Shown in pieces: positions 17,607 through 26,308 of a stretch of DNA of 64,000 bases. The notes below the pieces were generated by a model that saw only the letters and a program-made list of their open reading frames with translations, did not search any database and was not told where the DNA came from. Location of the stretch: positions 62,001 through 126,000 of the forward strand of contig JAJFGR010000003.1 in assembly GCA_021776025.1 (NCBI GenBank), given 5' to 3'. The translations under genes and the position numbers were made by a program. This DNA comes from Alphaproteobacteria bacterium. Its GTDB lineage: Bacteria > Pseudomonadota > Alphaproteobacteria > Micavibrionales > Micavibrionaceae. The number at the start of each line of letters is the position of its first letter. Positions within the stretch are counted from its first letter, which is position 1.

Positions 17607-18238
17607 GTGCTGCCGTAGCGATATTTGTTAAAACACCAGGATTATCGCCGATAAAAACTAGGCTGGCTGCGGGTATTGGTGCAAAGGCAGCGTTGGAGTT
17701 TTATCATCTTAGTGTGAAGGCGGTTGAGGAGACGGTAAGTGTCGTGGACATCAAGCCATTTTGGGCAGTGGCGGAAAAAGAGGGTTTGGATCATCCGTTA
17801 TGGGCAGAGTTTGAAACGTTGCATAGCGGTGAAGGAGGGTTGGGTGAGCGTCAACACTATGTTTGTGAAACGCTCCGGCGCGAATATAAAAATGTAATCT
17901 TGATTGGCGCAGATGCACCGCAGCTTTCTCCTGAAATTTTGGAGCAGGCCATTGCCGCGCTCGACGAACATGATTTTGTTATCGGTCCGGCGCATGATGG
18001 TGGGTATTATTTATTTGGCGGGTGCGCTCCGGTTGAAAAAGATATTTGGAAACAAATTCCGTGGAGCGCGGACAATACACGTGAAAGTTTTGAAGCTCTT
18101 TTGCCGTCCACAGCTTTTCATCTTCTGCCTCTAACCGATATGGATACGGAGGACGACCTGAGATCTGTTGCTGATGAAATGCCTGAAACGCTTAGTCACA
18201 GGCAAAAATCCGTTTTAGAATGGATTAAAAACTTATGA
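17603..18238 (+). CDS. DUF2064 glycosyltransferase-like protein (TIGR04282-like)
   Basis: 211 residues from the ATG at 17603 (ATGA overlap with the previous stop). Motifs are FVKTPGLSPIKTRLAAGIG, IGADAPQLSP and GPAHDGGYYLFGG, matching the CofC/GT-A-like DUF2064 family recalled as TIGR04282, which is usually encoded next to TIGR04283 proteins. It probably makes or uses an activated sugar in the same pathway. An in-frame GTG at 17543 exists but would lie inside the preceding gene without need. Confidence 0.82.
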   Translation: MSAAVAIFVKTPGLSPIKTRLAAGIGAKAALEFYHLSVKAVEETVSVVDIKPFWAVAEKEGLDHPLWAEFETLHSGEGGLGERQHYVCETLRREYKNVILIGADAPQLSPEILEQAIAALDEHDFVIGPAHDGGYYLFGGCAPVEKDIWKQIPWSADNTRESFEALLPSTAFHLLPLTDMDTEDDLRSVADEMPETLSHRQKSVLEWIKNL

Positions 18239-18657
18239 ATGTTTTGTTTCTGTGCACCGGCAATTCCGCGCGCTCAATTCTGGGTGAAGTGATTTTCAAT
18301 GAATTATTCGCAGAATATGGGCGAGGGTTTAGCGCGGGCAGTCGACCCATAGGGCAGGTTAATCCGGCGGCGATTAAGATATTGCAAGAGCATGGTCATG
18401 AGGCAAAGAATCTGAGTAGTAAACATGTTGATGTTTTTACGGCCAATGATGCGTCGGAGATTAATACCGTGATTAGTGTTTGTGATAACGCTGCGAATGA
18501 TTGCCCGGTTTGGGCGGGCGCTGGAAATCCTAAGCGTTTACACTGGCCGTTGTCGGATCCGACGGTCATTGAAGATGAGGCAGAAAAGGCGCAGGCGTTT
18601 GAAGAAACGTACCGGGCTTTGAAAGAAAAAATTGTAGAGATGGTGCCTATTTTGTAG
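18235..18657 (+). CDS. arsC: ArsC-like arsenate reductase (low-Mr phosphatase fold)
   Basis: 140 residues. The P-loop CTGNSARS (Cys7) at the N-terminus and the pair Cys83/Cys90 (VCDNAANDCPV) match thioredoxin-coupled arsenate reductases, which relay a disulfide between three cysteines. DPT near the C-terminus is the general acid loop. It overlaps the previous stop (ATGA) and ends tail-to-tail with the radical SAM gene, the two sharing 11 bp. It reduces arsenate to arsenite, the substrate of the ArsM-like enzyme, supporting the arsenic interpretation of the operon. Confidence 0.85.
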   Translation: MNVLFLCTGNSARSILGEVIFNELFAEYGRGFSAGSRPIGQVNPAAIKILQEHGHEAKNLSSKHVDVFTANDASEINTVISVCDNAANDCPVWAGAGNPKRLHWPLSDPTVIEDEAEKAQAFEETYRALKEKIVEMVPIL

Positions 18658-19591
18658 CGCTGCACGCACCGCCGCCGAGAACGCAGAATTTTGAACAATG
18701 CGGGTGGTTGAGCTGAACGCTTTCCGAGGCTTCCTTTAAGGTTTTTCCCATATTGAATTGCTGGTCATAGGCCAGCAGCGTGCAGGCCATGACCGATGGT
18801 TTGGTATCGCCTTTGCGTTTTACGACCATGCGCGAAGAGCTGCACATCATATCATCCGGGTGGACGCCCAGAATATTCCAGCAGGCATCGGTGATTTCAG
18901 GAACTTTAGCTGTTTCATCCATTTCCGGGAAGAGCATGAGCTGTTTTTGATCGTGGGCATTGAGATTGATGCCATGGCGGGAAAAAAAGACTTCGAATCC
19001 TTCGCGGAGCTCATTTTCATCTTCGCCCCAGCGGGTGCGCCCGGCGATATCAATGTGGAAGCCGTTATCGGAGAGAAACTGCAACCCTTTCATCATTGGC
19101 TCCCAGCTCCGCGGGCCGCGCTCTTCTTCGTGCAGCAGCCGTTTGAAATGGTCGACGGAAATGCGCAGCGTCATTTGATCACCATAGGCGTCATGTAGGC
19201 GCAGCAGGGCGTCATCGCATTTCATCATCGGACGCATGGCGTTGGTCAGCACCAGCAGTTTAAAGCCGCGGCCTAAGGCTTCTTCCATGATGGGGATGAT
19301 GTCGGGGTTCATGAAGGGTTCGCCGCCGGTGATGCCGATTTCTTCGGTTAGCAGGTCATTCCTGGCGATTTCATCGAGATATTCTGTGGCTTCGGTGTGA
19401 GTGAGATAAACTAGCGCGTCATTTTTCGGTGTGGATTCAATGTAGCAGTTGATACAGGCGAGATTACAGAGGGTTCCGGTATTGAACCAGAGGGTTTTTA
19501 AGGCTTTCAGATCAACCGAAGCTCGTTTGTCGCCATTGGCCGTGATGTAGGGGTCGGAAAATTTTTGAGATTGCGGCGCAGGTTTGTTCAT
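18647..19591 (-). CDS. Radical SAM protein with C-terminal Cys cluster
   Basis: 314 residues from the ATG at 19591. The radical SAM motif CNLACINC is at Cys42/46/49, after TLWFNTGTL, with GGEP-type motif GITGGEPFMNP. The C-terminus has further cysteines (MMCSS, VMACTLL, HPHCSKFCVLGGGAC), probably ligating an auxiliary Fe-S cluster as in SPASM/twitch proteins. It does not have the N-terminal signature I recall for the arsenosugar enzyme ArsS. It is transcribed toward the operon, converging with arsC, so it may be independently regulated. It could supply a radical step of the pathway; equally it may be unrelated. Confidence 0.8.
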   Translation of the reverse strand: MNKPAPQSQKFSDPYITANGDKRASVDLKALKTLWFNTGTLCNLACINCYIESTPKNDALVYLTHTEATEYLDEIARNDLLTEEIGITGGEPFMNPDIIPIMEEALGRGFKLLVLTNAMRPMMKCDDALLRLHDAYGDQMTLRISVDHFKRLLHEEERGPRSWEPMMKGLQFLSDNGFHIDIAGRTRWGEDENELREGFEVFFSRHGINLNAHDQKQLMLFPEMDETAKVPEITDACWNILGVHPDDMMCSSSRMVVKRKGDTKPSVMACTLLAYDQQFNMGKTLKEASESVQLNHPHCSKFCVLGGGACSATK

Positions 19592-19683
19592 ATGAATTTT
19601 TACCTTATAAAGCTCTGTTCGCAAAGGCAGAACGAAACGTTACACTTGTTTTCTCGGTGAGCGTAATCGTGTATGGATAGAAT

Positions 19684-21129
19684 ATGAAGTTTCAGATTGT
19701 AGGGTATACGCTAGGAATCCTGATCACCATCGTCGGTTTGGCCGAGATGGTGCCGGCTTTGGTGGATTGGCGTTTAGATCATGACAATGCCAAGGCTTTC
19801 TTTCTAAACGGCATTATCTGCATGTTTTTTGGTGGTGGTTTGATTTTGGCCAACCGCTCCAGCGGCGCTGTAGTTACCATTCGTCAGGCGTTTTTGCTGA
19901 CGGTGAGTAGCTGGGTTGTGGTCAGTGTTTTTTGCGCTCTGCCGCTTTATGCTTCGGATTTGGATCTGAGCTATACGGATGCTTTTTTTGAAGCTGTTTC
20001 CGGAGTGACAACAACGGGTGCCAGTATTTTGAATGATTTGGACAATGCGTCTTACGGCGTTTTGGTTTGGCGTTCCATGATGCAATGGGTTGGCGGGCTT
20101 GGTATTGTTGCTTTTACAGTGGTGTTGTTGCCGTATCTAAAGGTCGGCGGTATGCAGATTTTTCGCAGTGAATCTTCAAGTCATACCGATAAAATTATGC
20201 CGCGGAGCACCGAAATATTAGGCTCTATGCTGAAAGTTTATGCCGCGATCACCGCGCTTTGTACGGTTGTGTATACGGCTCTGGGGATGAGCTGGTTTGA
20301 TGGGTTGAACATGGCGATGACAACGGTTTCTACGGGCGGGTTTTCTACGCATGAAGGGTCGTTCGGGTATTTTGAGAGTGCTTCGCTACAGTATGCTGCG
20401 GGCATTTTTATGTTAGCGAGCGCTTTGCCATTTGCCCTTTATATGCGTCTTGTCTTTCAAAAACGTTTTGTGTTTTTTGACGATGAACAGGTCCGGGCTT
20501 TTTTATTAAGCATTTGTGCGCTTGTTGTCGTTTTGACGCTGTGGCTTTGGCTCGATACGCCGTATTCTTTGGAAACCAGCTTTCGCACTGTGTTCTTTAG
20601 TACGATTTCGATTGTGACAACGACCGGGTATTCGGTGGTGGATTATACTGCATGGGGCGGCTTTGCTGTGCTTGTGTTTTTATTGCTGACATATTTAGGT
20701 GGGTGCGCGGGGTCGACGGCGGGCGGCGCTAAAGTGATGCGTTTAGTGATTTCGGCCAAGGTGGTGGCGAGACAGTTCAAAACATTGCTTTATCCTAATG
20801 GCATATTTGTTTTGAATTATCAGGGGCGGCGTCTTGATAATTATACTGTTTTGAGCGTTTTAGGGTTTTTGAGCCTTTATGTCATGGCCAATGTTGCCTT
20901 GACCATTGCGTTGGCGCTCACGGGTCTTGATTTTGAAACAGCGATGAGCGGGGCAGCGTCTGCCCTGGCCAATGTTGGCCCCGGTATTGGTTCGGAAATT
21001 GGCCCGGGGGGTAATTATTCTGGTTTGCCGGATACGGCTAAATGGCTTTTGAGCATTGGTATGATTGTCGGCCGGCTGGAAATTCTGACCGTTTTGGTTT
21101 TGTTTTCCTCGACTTATTGGAAGGCATGA
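19684..21129 (+). CDS. trkH: TrkH-family potassium uptake channel subunit
   Basis: 481 residues with about ten membrane segments. The four pore-loop motifs of the Trk/Ktr family are visible: TTTGASIL, TVSTGGFSTH, TTTGYSVVDY and ANVGPGIG, whose Gly residues form the potassium filter. The length is typical of TrkH/TrkG. No TrkA gene is adjacent. The stop overlaps the start of a truncated open frame (relic at 21126). Confidence 0.92.
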   Translation: MKFQIVGYTLGILITIVGLAEMVPALVDWRLDHDNAKAFFLNGIICMFFGGGLILANRSSGAVVTIRQAFLLTVSSWVVVSVFCALPLYASDLDLSYTDAFFEAVSGVTTTGASILNDLDNASYGVLVWRSMMQWVGGLGIVAFTVVLLPYLKVGGMQIFRSESSSHTDKIMPRSTEILGSMLKVYAAITALCTVVYTALGMSWFDGLNMAMTTVSTGGFSTHEGSFGYFESASLQYAAGIFMLASALPFALYMRLVFQKRFVFFDDEQVRAFLLSICALVVVLTLWLWLDTPYSLETSFRTVFFSTISIVTTTGYSVVDYTAWGGFAVLVFLLLTYLGGCAGSTAGGAKVMRLVISAKVVARQFKTLLYPNGIFVLNYQGRRLDNYTVLSVLGFLSLYVMANVALTIALALTGLDFETAMSGAASALANVGPGIGSEIGPGGNYSGLPDTAKWLLSIGMIVGRLEILTVLVLFSSTYWKA

Positions 21130-21258
21130 TGGCTAGTCAGTTTAGCTTGTTAAAGGCGAAGCGGTTTCTTCCTTTGTTCATTGTCCAGTTTTTTGGCGCT
21201 TCTTGCCGGATTTTGGCTCTTTCGCGCGCCATCACTTCGTGCTAATCATCAAGCATGA
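21126..21258 (+). pseudogene. Internally deleted relic of an LplT/Aas-like transporter gene
   Basis: An ATG at 21126 overlaps the trkH stop and encodes MMASQFSLLKAKRFLPLF followed by IVQFFGA, which resembles the beginning of MFS lysophospholipid transporters (LplT, or the Aas fusion: QFSLLKxxRFLPLFxxQFLGAFNDN). The frame then ends at 21245. In another frame, about 21203-21258, LAGFWLFRAPSLRANHQA ends in a TGA that overlaps the ATG of the next gene, as a real gene end would. The two pieces look like the ends of one gene or of two adjacent genes, with the middle deleted. Confidence 0.5.
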
Positions 21259-21809
21259 AGCCGCTTCTCGTCTTTGCTATGTCTGAAGAGTCACAGGATA
21301 TGTTCTGTGATTATGATGTGCTGCACACCCAAATTGGTAAGGTGAATGCAGCGCATGCGCTGACTAAACACATTGTACAAAAGCGTCCTGAATTGGTGAT
21401 TAATATGGGCACTGCGGGCAGCCGCAAGCATGTGGGAGGTAGCGTGATTAACCCCACGCAATTTGTGCAGCGGGATATGGATGTCACCGTCTTAGGGTTT
21501 GAGAAGTTTCAGACGCCGTTTTCCGATGACCCGCAAGTTTTAGAATATGGCCGGCACCACCCGCATTTGCCCGGCGGGGTGTGCGGCAGCGGTGATAATT
21601 TTGATGCGTCGGAGGCGGCAAACGGCTTTGACGTTGTGGATATGGAGGCGTATGCTTTGGCTTTAATTTGTCAGCGCGAAGATATTCCGTTTATGTGTCT
21701 GAAATATGTTTCGGATGGCGCGGATGATGGGGCCAATGAAGACTGGAATGCGGCGTTGCATCGCGCGGCAGAGAAACTAAAAGAAGCGTTAGAAGGAGTG
21801 GATCTGTGA
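21255..21809 (+). CDS. MTA/SAH nucleosidase-like phosphorylase-fold protein
   Basis: 184 residues, shorter than the ~230 of typical Pfs. Recognisable features are TQIGKVNAAHALT, VINMGTAGS (phosphate/ribose loop), VDMEAYALALIC (the ribose-binding Met-Glu pair) and YVSDGAD (catalytic Asp). It should hydrolyse or phosphorolyse a purine nucleoside or related compound such as 5'-methylthioadenosine. It could clear by-products of SAM-dependent reactions, but the distance from the arsenic cluster makes a direct link uncertain. It overlaps the next start by 4 bp. Confidence 0.75.
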   Translation: MKPLLVFAMSEESQDMFCDYDVLHTQIGKVNAAHALTKHIVQKRPELVINMGTAGSRKHVGGSVINPTQFVQRDMDVTVLGFEKFQTPFSDDPQVLEYGRHHPHLPGGVCGSGDNFDASEAANGFDVVDMEAYALALICQREDIPFMCLKYVSDGADDGANEDWNAALHRAAEKLKEALEGVDL

Positions 21810-22507
21810 ATATAAAAGCTTGGAATGCGTTATTGGTTATTGCTTTGCTGATCGTTCTTTCGGGCGGCGGATACATTCTTTATCAGAATAATGCACAAAA
21901 GCAGGCGGAGATTGCTTTGGAGGCTGCGCGCATAGCGGCGGAGGCGGAAAAGCTTGAGCAGGAAAAGCAGGCACGGTTGCAGGCTTTTGAAGATTTCCTC
22001 AATGGTTTTTTGGATGATGTTTATATGCAAGCACGTGAATATAAGAAGAGCCGGGTTGTTTTGAATGAGCTCAGCAAGCCTTCAAACTTTAAAGAGCCGC
22101 AATATATAGAAGAAAATGCGCGCCTAGCTGAAAGCACTGTGATGTCTTTGCAACTGCAAATGGAGGATATTCTCGGGCTTTTTGAAAGTGCGGATAAGCA
22201 AGCCCAAGAACTTCTCTCGCCCTTTGAGGAGGGTATGCAGGCCAAGCTTCAACAAGACTGGGAAGATGTGAGGGATGAAAGCATTACGAAATACACAGCA
22301 TTCTTTGCGATGGAGCAGGACATTTTGATGGCGCAGCTTAAGCGGATTGAATTTTATGCGGAGCATAGTGAAGTGCTCAGCATTGATGAGAAAAATGAGC
22401 GTGTTTTATTCGAAGATGTTGATTTGCAGGAACAGGAGGCGCTGTTGCGTGGGGGCATTATTGAGCTTAAAGCGGCGCAAAGAGATACTCTTAAAGCTAA
22501 TCCGTGA
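21806..22507 (+). CDS. Membrane-anchored coiled-coil protein, unknown function
   Basis: 233 residues. An N-terminal membrane helix (ALLVIALLIVLSGGGYILY) is followed by a long acidic, Glu/Gln/Leu-rich helical region with coiled-coil character (AQKQAEIALEAARIAAEAEKL onward). No conserved domain is recognised. The ATG overlaps the nucleosidase stop (ATGA... shared bases 21806-21809), so both are probably co-translated. It probably projects into the periplasm and may be a structural or accessory factor. Confidence 0.6.
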   Translation: MNIKAWNALLVIALLIVLSGGGYILYQNNAQKQAEIALEAARIAAEAEKLEQEKQARLQAFEDFLNGFLDDVYMQAREYKKSRVVLNELSKPSNFKEPQYIEENARLAESTVMSLQLQMEDILGLFESADKQAQELLSPFEEGMQAKLQQDWEDVRDESITKYTAFFAMEQDILMAQLKRIEFYAEHSEVLSIDEKNERVLFEDVDLQEQEALLRGGIIELKAAQRDTLKANP

Positions 22508-22646
22508 GCATTTTAGTTATGTTTGCCGGGTTACATGTGTGTGACATTTTTGCATCGGTGTTTAAAAGATGAGTCATAATCCCTGAAAATGTGATTGATG
22601 TCGATTCCAAGGAGCAGTAGCTTGCGGTTAGAGATTATTGTTTCAT

Positions 22647-22676
22647 AAGGTTTTTACGCATATTTTTATTATCAGA
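22647..22676 (+). promoter_or_regulatory. Candidate sigma-70 promoter before beta-barrel gene
   Basis: TTGTTT, a 17 bp spacer and TATTTT precede the beta-barrel gene, with an AGGAG ribosome site at 22681 before the ATG at 22692. Only partly consensus. Confidence 0.35.
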
Positions 22677-22691
22677 TTTTAGGAGAATCCC

Positions 22692-24179
22692 ATGTTGCGC
22701 AACGTACTTACATTTTCAACTGTTATTGGCCTTGTGGTCATGCCCACTCAAATGGCACATGCCCAATTTGGCGGATCTCATGTAATTGCAGGCTCACAAG
22801 CTCAAGGTCATGGCAATACGGCTGATGTTTCTATGCATAGCGGTAACCTAGCTGAGCAGGTGAGTCAGACTGTTGCGCAAGCAAATACAGCGGTTGCTAA
22901 TTGTGATAAGGCTTCTTATGAATCCGCTATGCGGACGTTGGAGCGGACAAAAGATGATATACGCGGCGCCAGCGAGATGAGTGCTGAAGCAGCTGCGCGC
23001 TTAGGTGTTAACCAGGAGCATGCGAAAAATGATGCTGAGGCTGTTGAAACAGCCATGCGGAATATAAGTTCTGGTTGGGCTGGTGCACAGCCTTGTGGTG
23101 GAGAAAAAGCAGAAGCCACCGGAATAGGGGCTATTAGCGAAGATGATGCATATGATACCGCCCTTCGTTACGCAGGCGAGTTCGGCGCTATTCGCGTTTC
23201 CAGTGGCGTCAAAGCTGGTGTGATGAATCTTAACGGTATTCCAGGATATATTGGTTCGGAGAACGGTGCTGCTACGCGGACACTGGGTGATGTGAAGCAG
23301 GATGATACAGGTACATTAGCCGGTTTTAATATTGAAACGCGGCTCCCTTTGGGGTATGTCCCAAACTGGATCCCGAATTGGCCAAATATGCCAAATGTGC
23401 CGAACACGTCAGCTTATAACCCTCTCAGCTTCTGGGATTTCTTTATGGGGTTAGAGCATATGTCGGCTAACTTTAACGAGGTTCAATCAGAATATAGTCC
23501 CGGCGCAGGCCGACAAACACTGCTTACTGGTGTTGGTGCAGGCCCAAGCCCGTCCGGCTACGCACTTGCCGCCGGGGCCGCCTCTGATGTCACGAATATC
23601 GCTTACGACGCTGATTATGATTTCGGATCTTATGAGCTTGGTTTTGGTAAAACTGTAAGGTTGCCAAACTCAGATGTCGTGGTGCGTCCATTTGGTGGGC
23701 TTCGTTATGCGCATTATGATGTTAATCAACATTTCATGGGGACAACGAATTCCGGTGCTTTGGATTTTGCGTATGGCACAAATATCAAGAACCGTAGTGT
23801 TGGTCCGTTTGTCGGTGTTGAGGCGGAGAAGCGGGTTAGGACTTCAATCTTTGGCGCTACGCCGTTTAAACTTTCAGCAAACCTTCGTTACGGTTATGAC
23901 TTTAATGATGCTGATGGTGATGACACGCTGACGGTTTCGGGCGGACCTAACCAAACCGGAACGGTTGATCTTAGCGAAGATAACGGTTCGCATGATGTTC
24001 GTGCTGGTTTCAGTGTAACGCTTACACCTGATAGCCCGTTTAACGTCACGCTTGGTGGTGAGTATCAAAGAACTACTGGTTCGCCAGAGGTTAACCGCGA
24101 TGGTACAGGGCCTTCCAACTTGTCCCTTGATTCTGCGGATATTTGGTTGGCTACTGTACGTGCCGGTCTTTCGTTCTAA
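22692..24179 (+). CDS. Outer-membrane beta-barrel protein, unknown
   Basis: 495 residues with a signal peptide (cut near AHAQ). An N-terminal helical/Asn-Ala-rich part (about 25-140, with a Cys pair at NCDKAS and QPCGGE) is followed by a beta-rich C-terminal part of alternating aromatic strands, such as VVRPFGGLRYAHYDVNQH, and ends in Phe (VRAGLSF), the usual sign of BAM-assembled barrels. No specific family is recognised; it looks like a porin-like or autotransporter-type barrel. An AGGAG site precedes the ATG. A strong terminator follows inside the next gene. Confidence 0.7.
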   Translation: MLRNVLTFSTVIGLVVMPTQMAHAQFGGSHVIAGSQAQGHGNTADVSMHSGNLAEQVSQTVAQANTAVANCDKASYESAMRTLERTKDDIRGASEMSAEAAARLGVNQEHAKNDAEAVETAMRNISSGWAGAQPCGGEKAEATGIGAISEDDAYDTALRYAGEFGAIRVSSGVKAGVMNLNGIPGYIGSENGAATRTLGDVKQDDTGTLAGFNIETRLPLGYVPNWIPNWPNMPNVPNTSAYNPLSFWDFFMGLEHMSANFNEVQSEYSPGAGRQTLLTGVGAGPSPSGYALAAGAASDVTNIAYDADYDFGSYELGFGKTVRLPNSDVVVRPFGGLRYAHYDVNQHFMGTTNSGALDFAYGTNIKNRSVGPFVGVEAEKRVRTSIFGATPFKLSANLRYGYDFNDADGDDTLTVSGGPNQTGTVDLSEDNGSHDVRAGFSVTLTPDSPFNVTLGGEYQRTTGSPEVNRDGTGPSNLSLDSADIWLATVRAGLSF

Positions 24180-24187
24180 GAGTTCAA

Positions 24188-24811
24188 ATGAGCGTTTATA
24201 ATATTCTAAAAAACCGCCCCTATGTTTGGGCGGTTTTTCTTTGCTTGGCTATGTTTGTGGCAGGGTGTTCGAAAACGCCGCTTAATCTAGAGTATTATTC
24301 GGCTGCTCAGGAAACTCCACAGAGTTTTAGTGTTTGCCACAGTTATGGGTGTCGGCAAAAGACCCTAGTAGAGCTTAGCGATCAAGAGTGGGCGCTTATT
24401 ATGGCGCCTTTAAAAGAAACGACGAAGGTGCCTGCGCAAGAACGCGCGCAGATTGTTAAATCCATCGCGCTTATCGAACATATTACGGGTGAAAAAATAG
24501 GAACGGACCAAGATGTTGGCGGTGCGACCATTCGTGGTCACGGGTTTTATCAGCTTGATTGTATCGACGAGGCGGTGAATACCTCAAAATATTTACGCTT
24601 TTTTGCGGAAGAAAATTTGTTGAGCCTCCATGATGTTAGTATGCCGGCGCGGCGTGGCACGTTTATTGATGGGGCATGGCCCCATAACACAGCAGTGGTT
24701 GTCGAAAAAGAAACCGGGCAGCGCTATGCCATAGATTCATGGTTTTTTGATAATGGTCAGGAACCATCCATAGTGCCATTGGAGGCTTGGCTTGATGGTT
24801 GGCGCCCTTGA
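24188..24811 (+). CDS. Lipoprotein with possible Cys-His-Asp active site
   Basis: 207 residues from the ATG at 24188. Signal peptide with lipobox (LAMFVAGC), so it is probably an outer- or inner-membrane lipoprotein. Further on, QLDCIDEAVNT, WPHNTAVVV and RYAIDSWF follow the Cys-His-Asp order of transglutaminase/papain-like proteins; a catalytic role is speculative. The first codons coincide with a perfect terminator for the upstream gene (24209-24238), so the lipoprotein would need its own promoter or read-through. The ribosome site is weak. Function unknown. Confidence 0.6.
   Translation: MSVYNILKNRPYVWAVFLCLAMFVAGCSKTPLNLEYYSAAQETPQSFSVCHSYGCRQKTLVELSDQEWALIMAPLKETTKVPAQERAQIVKSIALIEHITGEKIGTDQDVGGATIRGHGFYQLDCIDEAVNTSKYLRFFAEENLLSLHDVSMPARRGTFIDGAWPHNTAVVVEKETGQRYAIDSWFFDNGQEPSIVPLEAWLDGWRP
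24209..24241 (+). terminator. Rho-independent terminator overlapping lipoprotein signal peptide
   Basis: An 11 bp perfect stem (AAAAACCGCCC 24209-24219 with GGGCGGTTTTT 24228-24238), an 8 nt loop and a T-rich tail, 30 bp after the beta-barrel stop. It lies within codons 8-18 of the lipoprotein gene. Confidence 0.85.
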
Positions 24812-24822
24812 ATAGCTATTTA

Positions 24823-24851
24823 TTCACAAATGCAATTGTATGCGCTATGCT
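24823..24851 (+). promoter_or_regulatory. Candidate sigma-70 promoter of the porin gene
   Basis: TTCACA (24823-24828), a 17 bp spacer and TATGCT (24846-24851) are near the consensus; predicted transcription start about 24858, giving a leader of about 70 nt. Confidence 0.45.
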
Positions 24852-24927
24852 TTCCTTATTGATTACAAGAAAAGAATCATAGCAAGCTGAAAATTGCTTA
24901 GTTTTTGAAAATCATTATGGGGAAATC

Positions 24928-26199
24928 ATGAAACATTACACAATATCTTCTGTTGTTACGGCGGCATTATTGGCAACAACATCACCAGCTTTGGCTACGA
25001 CGAGCAGTGACGATCCTGAAATCCTTGTGAAAGACGGTAAGTTTTTTGGTGAAGTCCGTTTCCGTTATGAAGATGTTGAACAGAGCGGTTTTGCGAGCGA
25101 TGCCGATGCGCATACCGTTCGTACAAACTTCGGGTTTAAAACCGGCGTATATAAAGATTTTCAAGCCTTGGCGGAGGCGCAAATTGTTCAAAATTTAAGC
25201 GATGAAAATTTTAACAGCACAACAAACGGTAATACGGCATTCCCTGTTGTAGCTGATCCTGATGTGACGGAGATGAATGAGCTATGGATTTCATGGGCGG
25301 GTTTGCCGCAAACAAAAATTAAAGTTGGTCGGCAAAAAATGAATATCGATAACCAGCGATTTGTCGGTACTGTTGGGTGGCGGCAAAATGACCAGACGTT
25401 TGACGCTGTGCAGATTACAAATTCCAGCATTGAGAATCTCAATCTTCTTTACAGCTATGTTGGAAACGTCAACCGCATTCAGGGCGATGATCACCCGTTG
25501 GGAGATCTGGATTCTGAAGTGCATATTGCCAATGCGTCTTATAAATTTGCAGATTGGTTGAAATTGACGGGATATGGCTATTGGCTTGATATTGATGAAG
25601 CCCCAGCATTGTCCAACATGACTTATGGCCTACGTGCAACTGGGAGTGTGCCAATCAACAATACCGGCTGGACATTTTTCTACGAAGCAGAAGGTGCTAA
25701 GCAAGAAGATGATGGCAATAATACCGCAAGTTATGATGATGATTATTACCACATAGTTCCGGGTATTAAAGGTCATGGTTTTACCTTTAAGGCCGGGTAT
25801 GAAGTGTTGGGCGGGAACGGTACCAATGCGTTTCAGACTCCGCTGGCCACCGCTCATAAATTTAACGGCTGGGCGGATGTGTTTTTGTCAACACCTGCCG
25901 CAGGGCTTGAGGATGCGTATGTTAGCGCTTCTTATAAAGTGTCTGGCACAGACACATTTTTAGACGGCACAAAGTTTGCCGCTACCTATCATGATTTTGA
26001 CAGCGATTCCACAACGGTTGGTGATTTTGGTGATGAGCTTGACTTGTCTATCGGCAAGAGCTTCATACTCCCGGATGCAGGCCAGCCGTTTAAAAAAGTC
26101 AATGTTTTGCTAAAATACGGCGATTATGATGGTGACACGGCGGCTGGCGTTGATGCTAGCCGGGAGAAACTCTGGTTGCAGATTGCTGTGCCTTTCTAA
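24928..26199 (+). CDS. Porin-like outer-membrane protein
   Basis: 423 residues with a signal peptide (SPALATTSS). The mature part consists of beta strands with porin-like turns, e.g. FFGEVRFRYEDVEQSG, KTGVYKDFQALAEAQ, and KIKVGRQKMNIDNQRFVGTVGWRQNDQTFDA, resembling alginate-export/OprD-like porins; it ends in Phe (LQIAVPF). It probably forms a channel for small solutes. A GGGGAAA site precedes the ATG. Confidence 0.75.
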   Translation: MKHYTISSVVTAALLATTSPALATTSSDDPEILVKDGKFFGEVRFRYEDVEQSGFASDADAHTVRTNFGFKTGVYKDFQALAEAQIVQNLSDENFNSTTNGNTAFPVVADPDVTEMNELWISWAGLPQTKIKVGRQKMNIDNQRFVGTVGWRQNDQTFDAVQITNSSIENLNLLYSYVGNVNRIQGDDHPLGDLDSEVHIANASYKFADWLKLTGYGYWLDIDEAPALSNMTYGLRATGSVPINNTGWTFFYEAEGAKQEDDGNNTASYDDDYYHIVPGIKGHGFTFKAGYEVLGGNGTNAFQTPLATAHKFNGWADVFLSTPAAGLEDAYVSASYKVSGTDTFLDGTKFAATYHDFDSDSTTVGDFGDELDLSIGKSFILPDAGQPFKKVNVLLKYGDYDGDTAAGVDASREKLWLQIAVPF

Positions 26200-26308
26200 A
26201 ACATTGAGTTTAAACTTACTTTTTGTTAAATATAATACCTGACACGTATTAAATCCTCCCTGCGTTTTTATAAATATGAAACAACTTTCCAAGGAGAGGG
26301 ATACCCCT

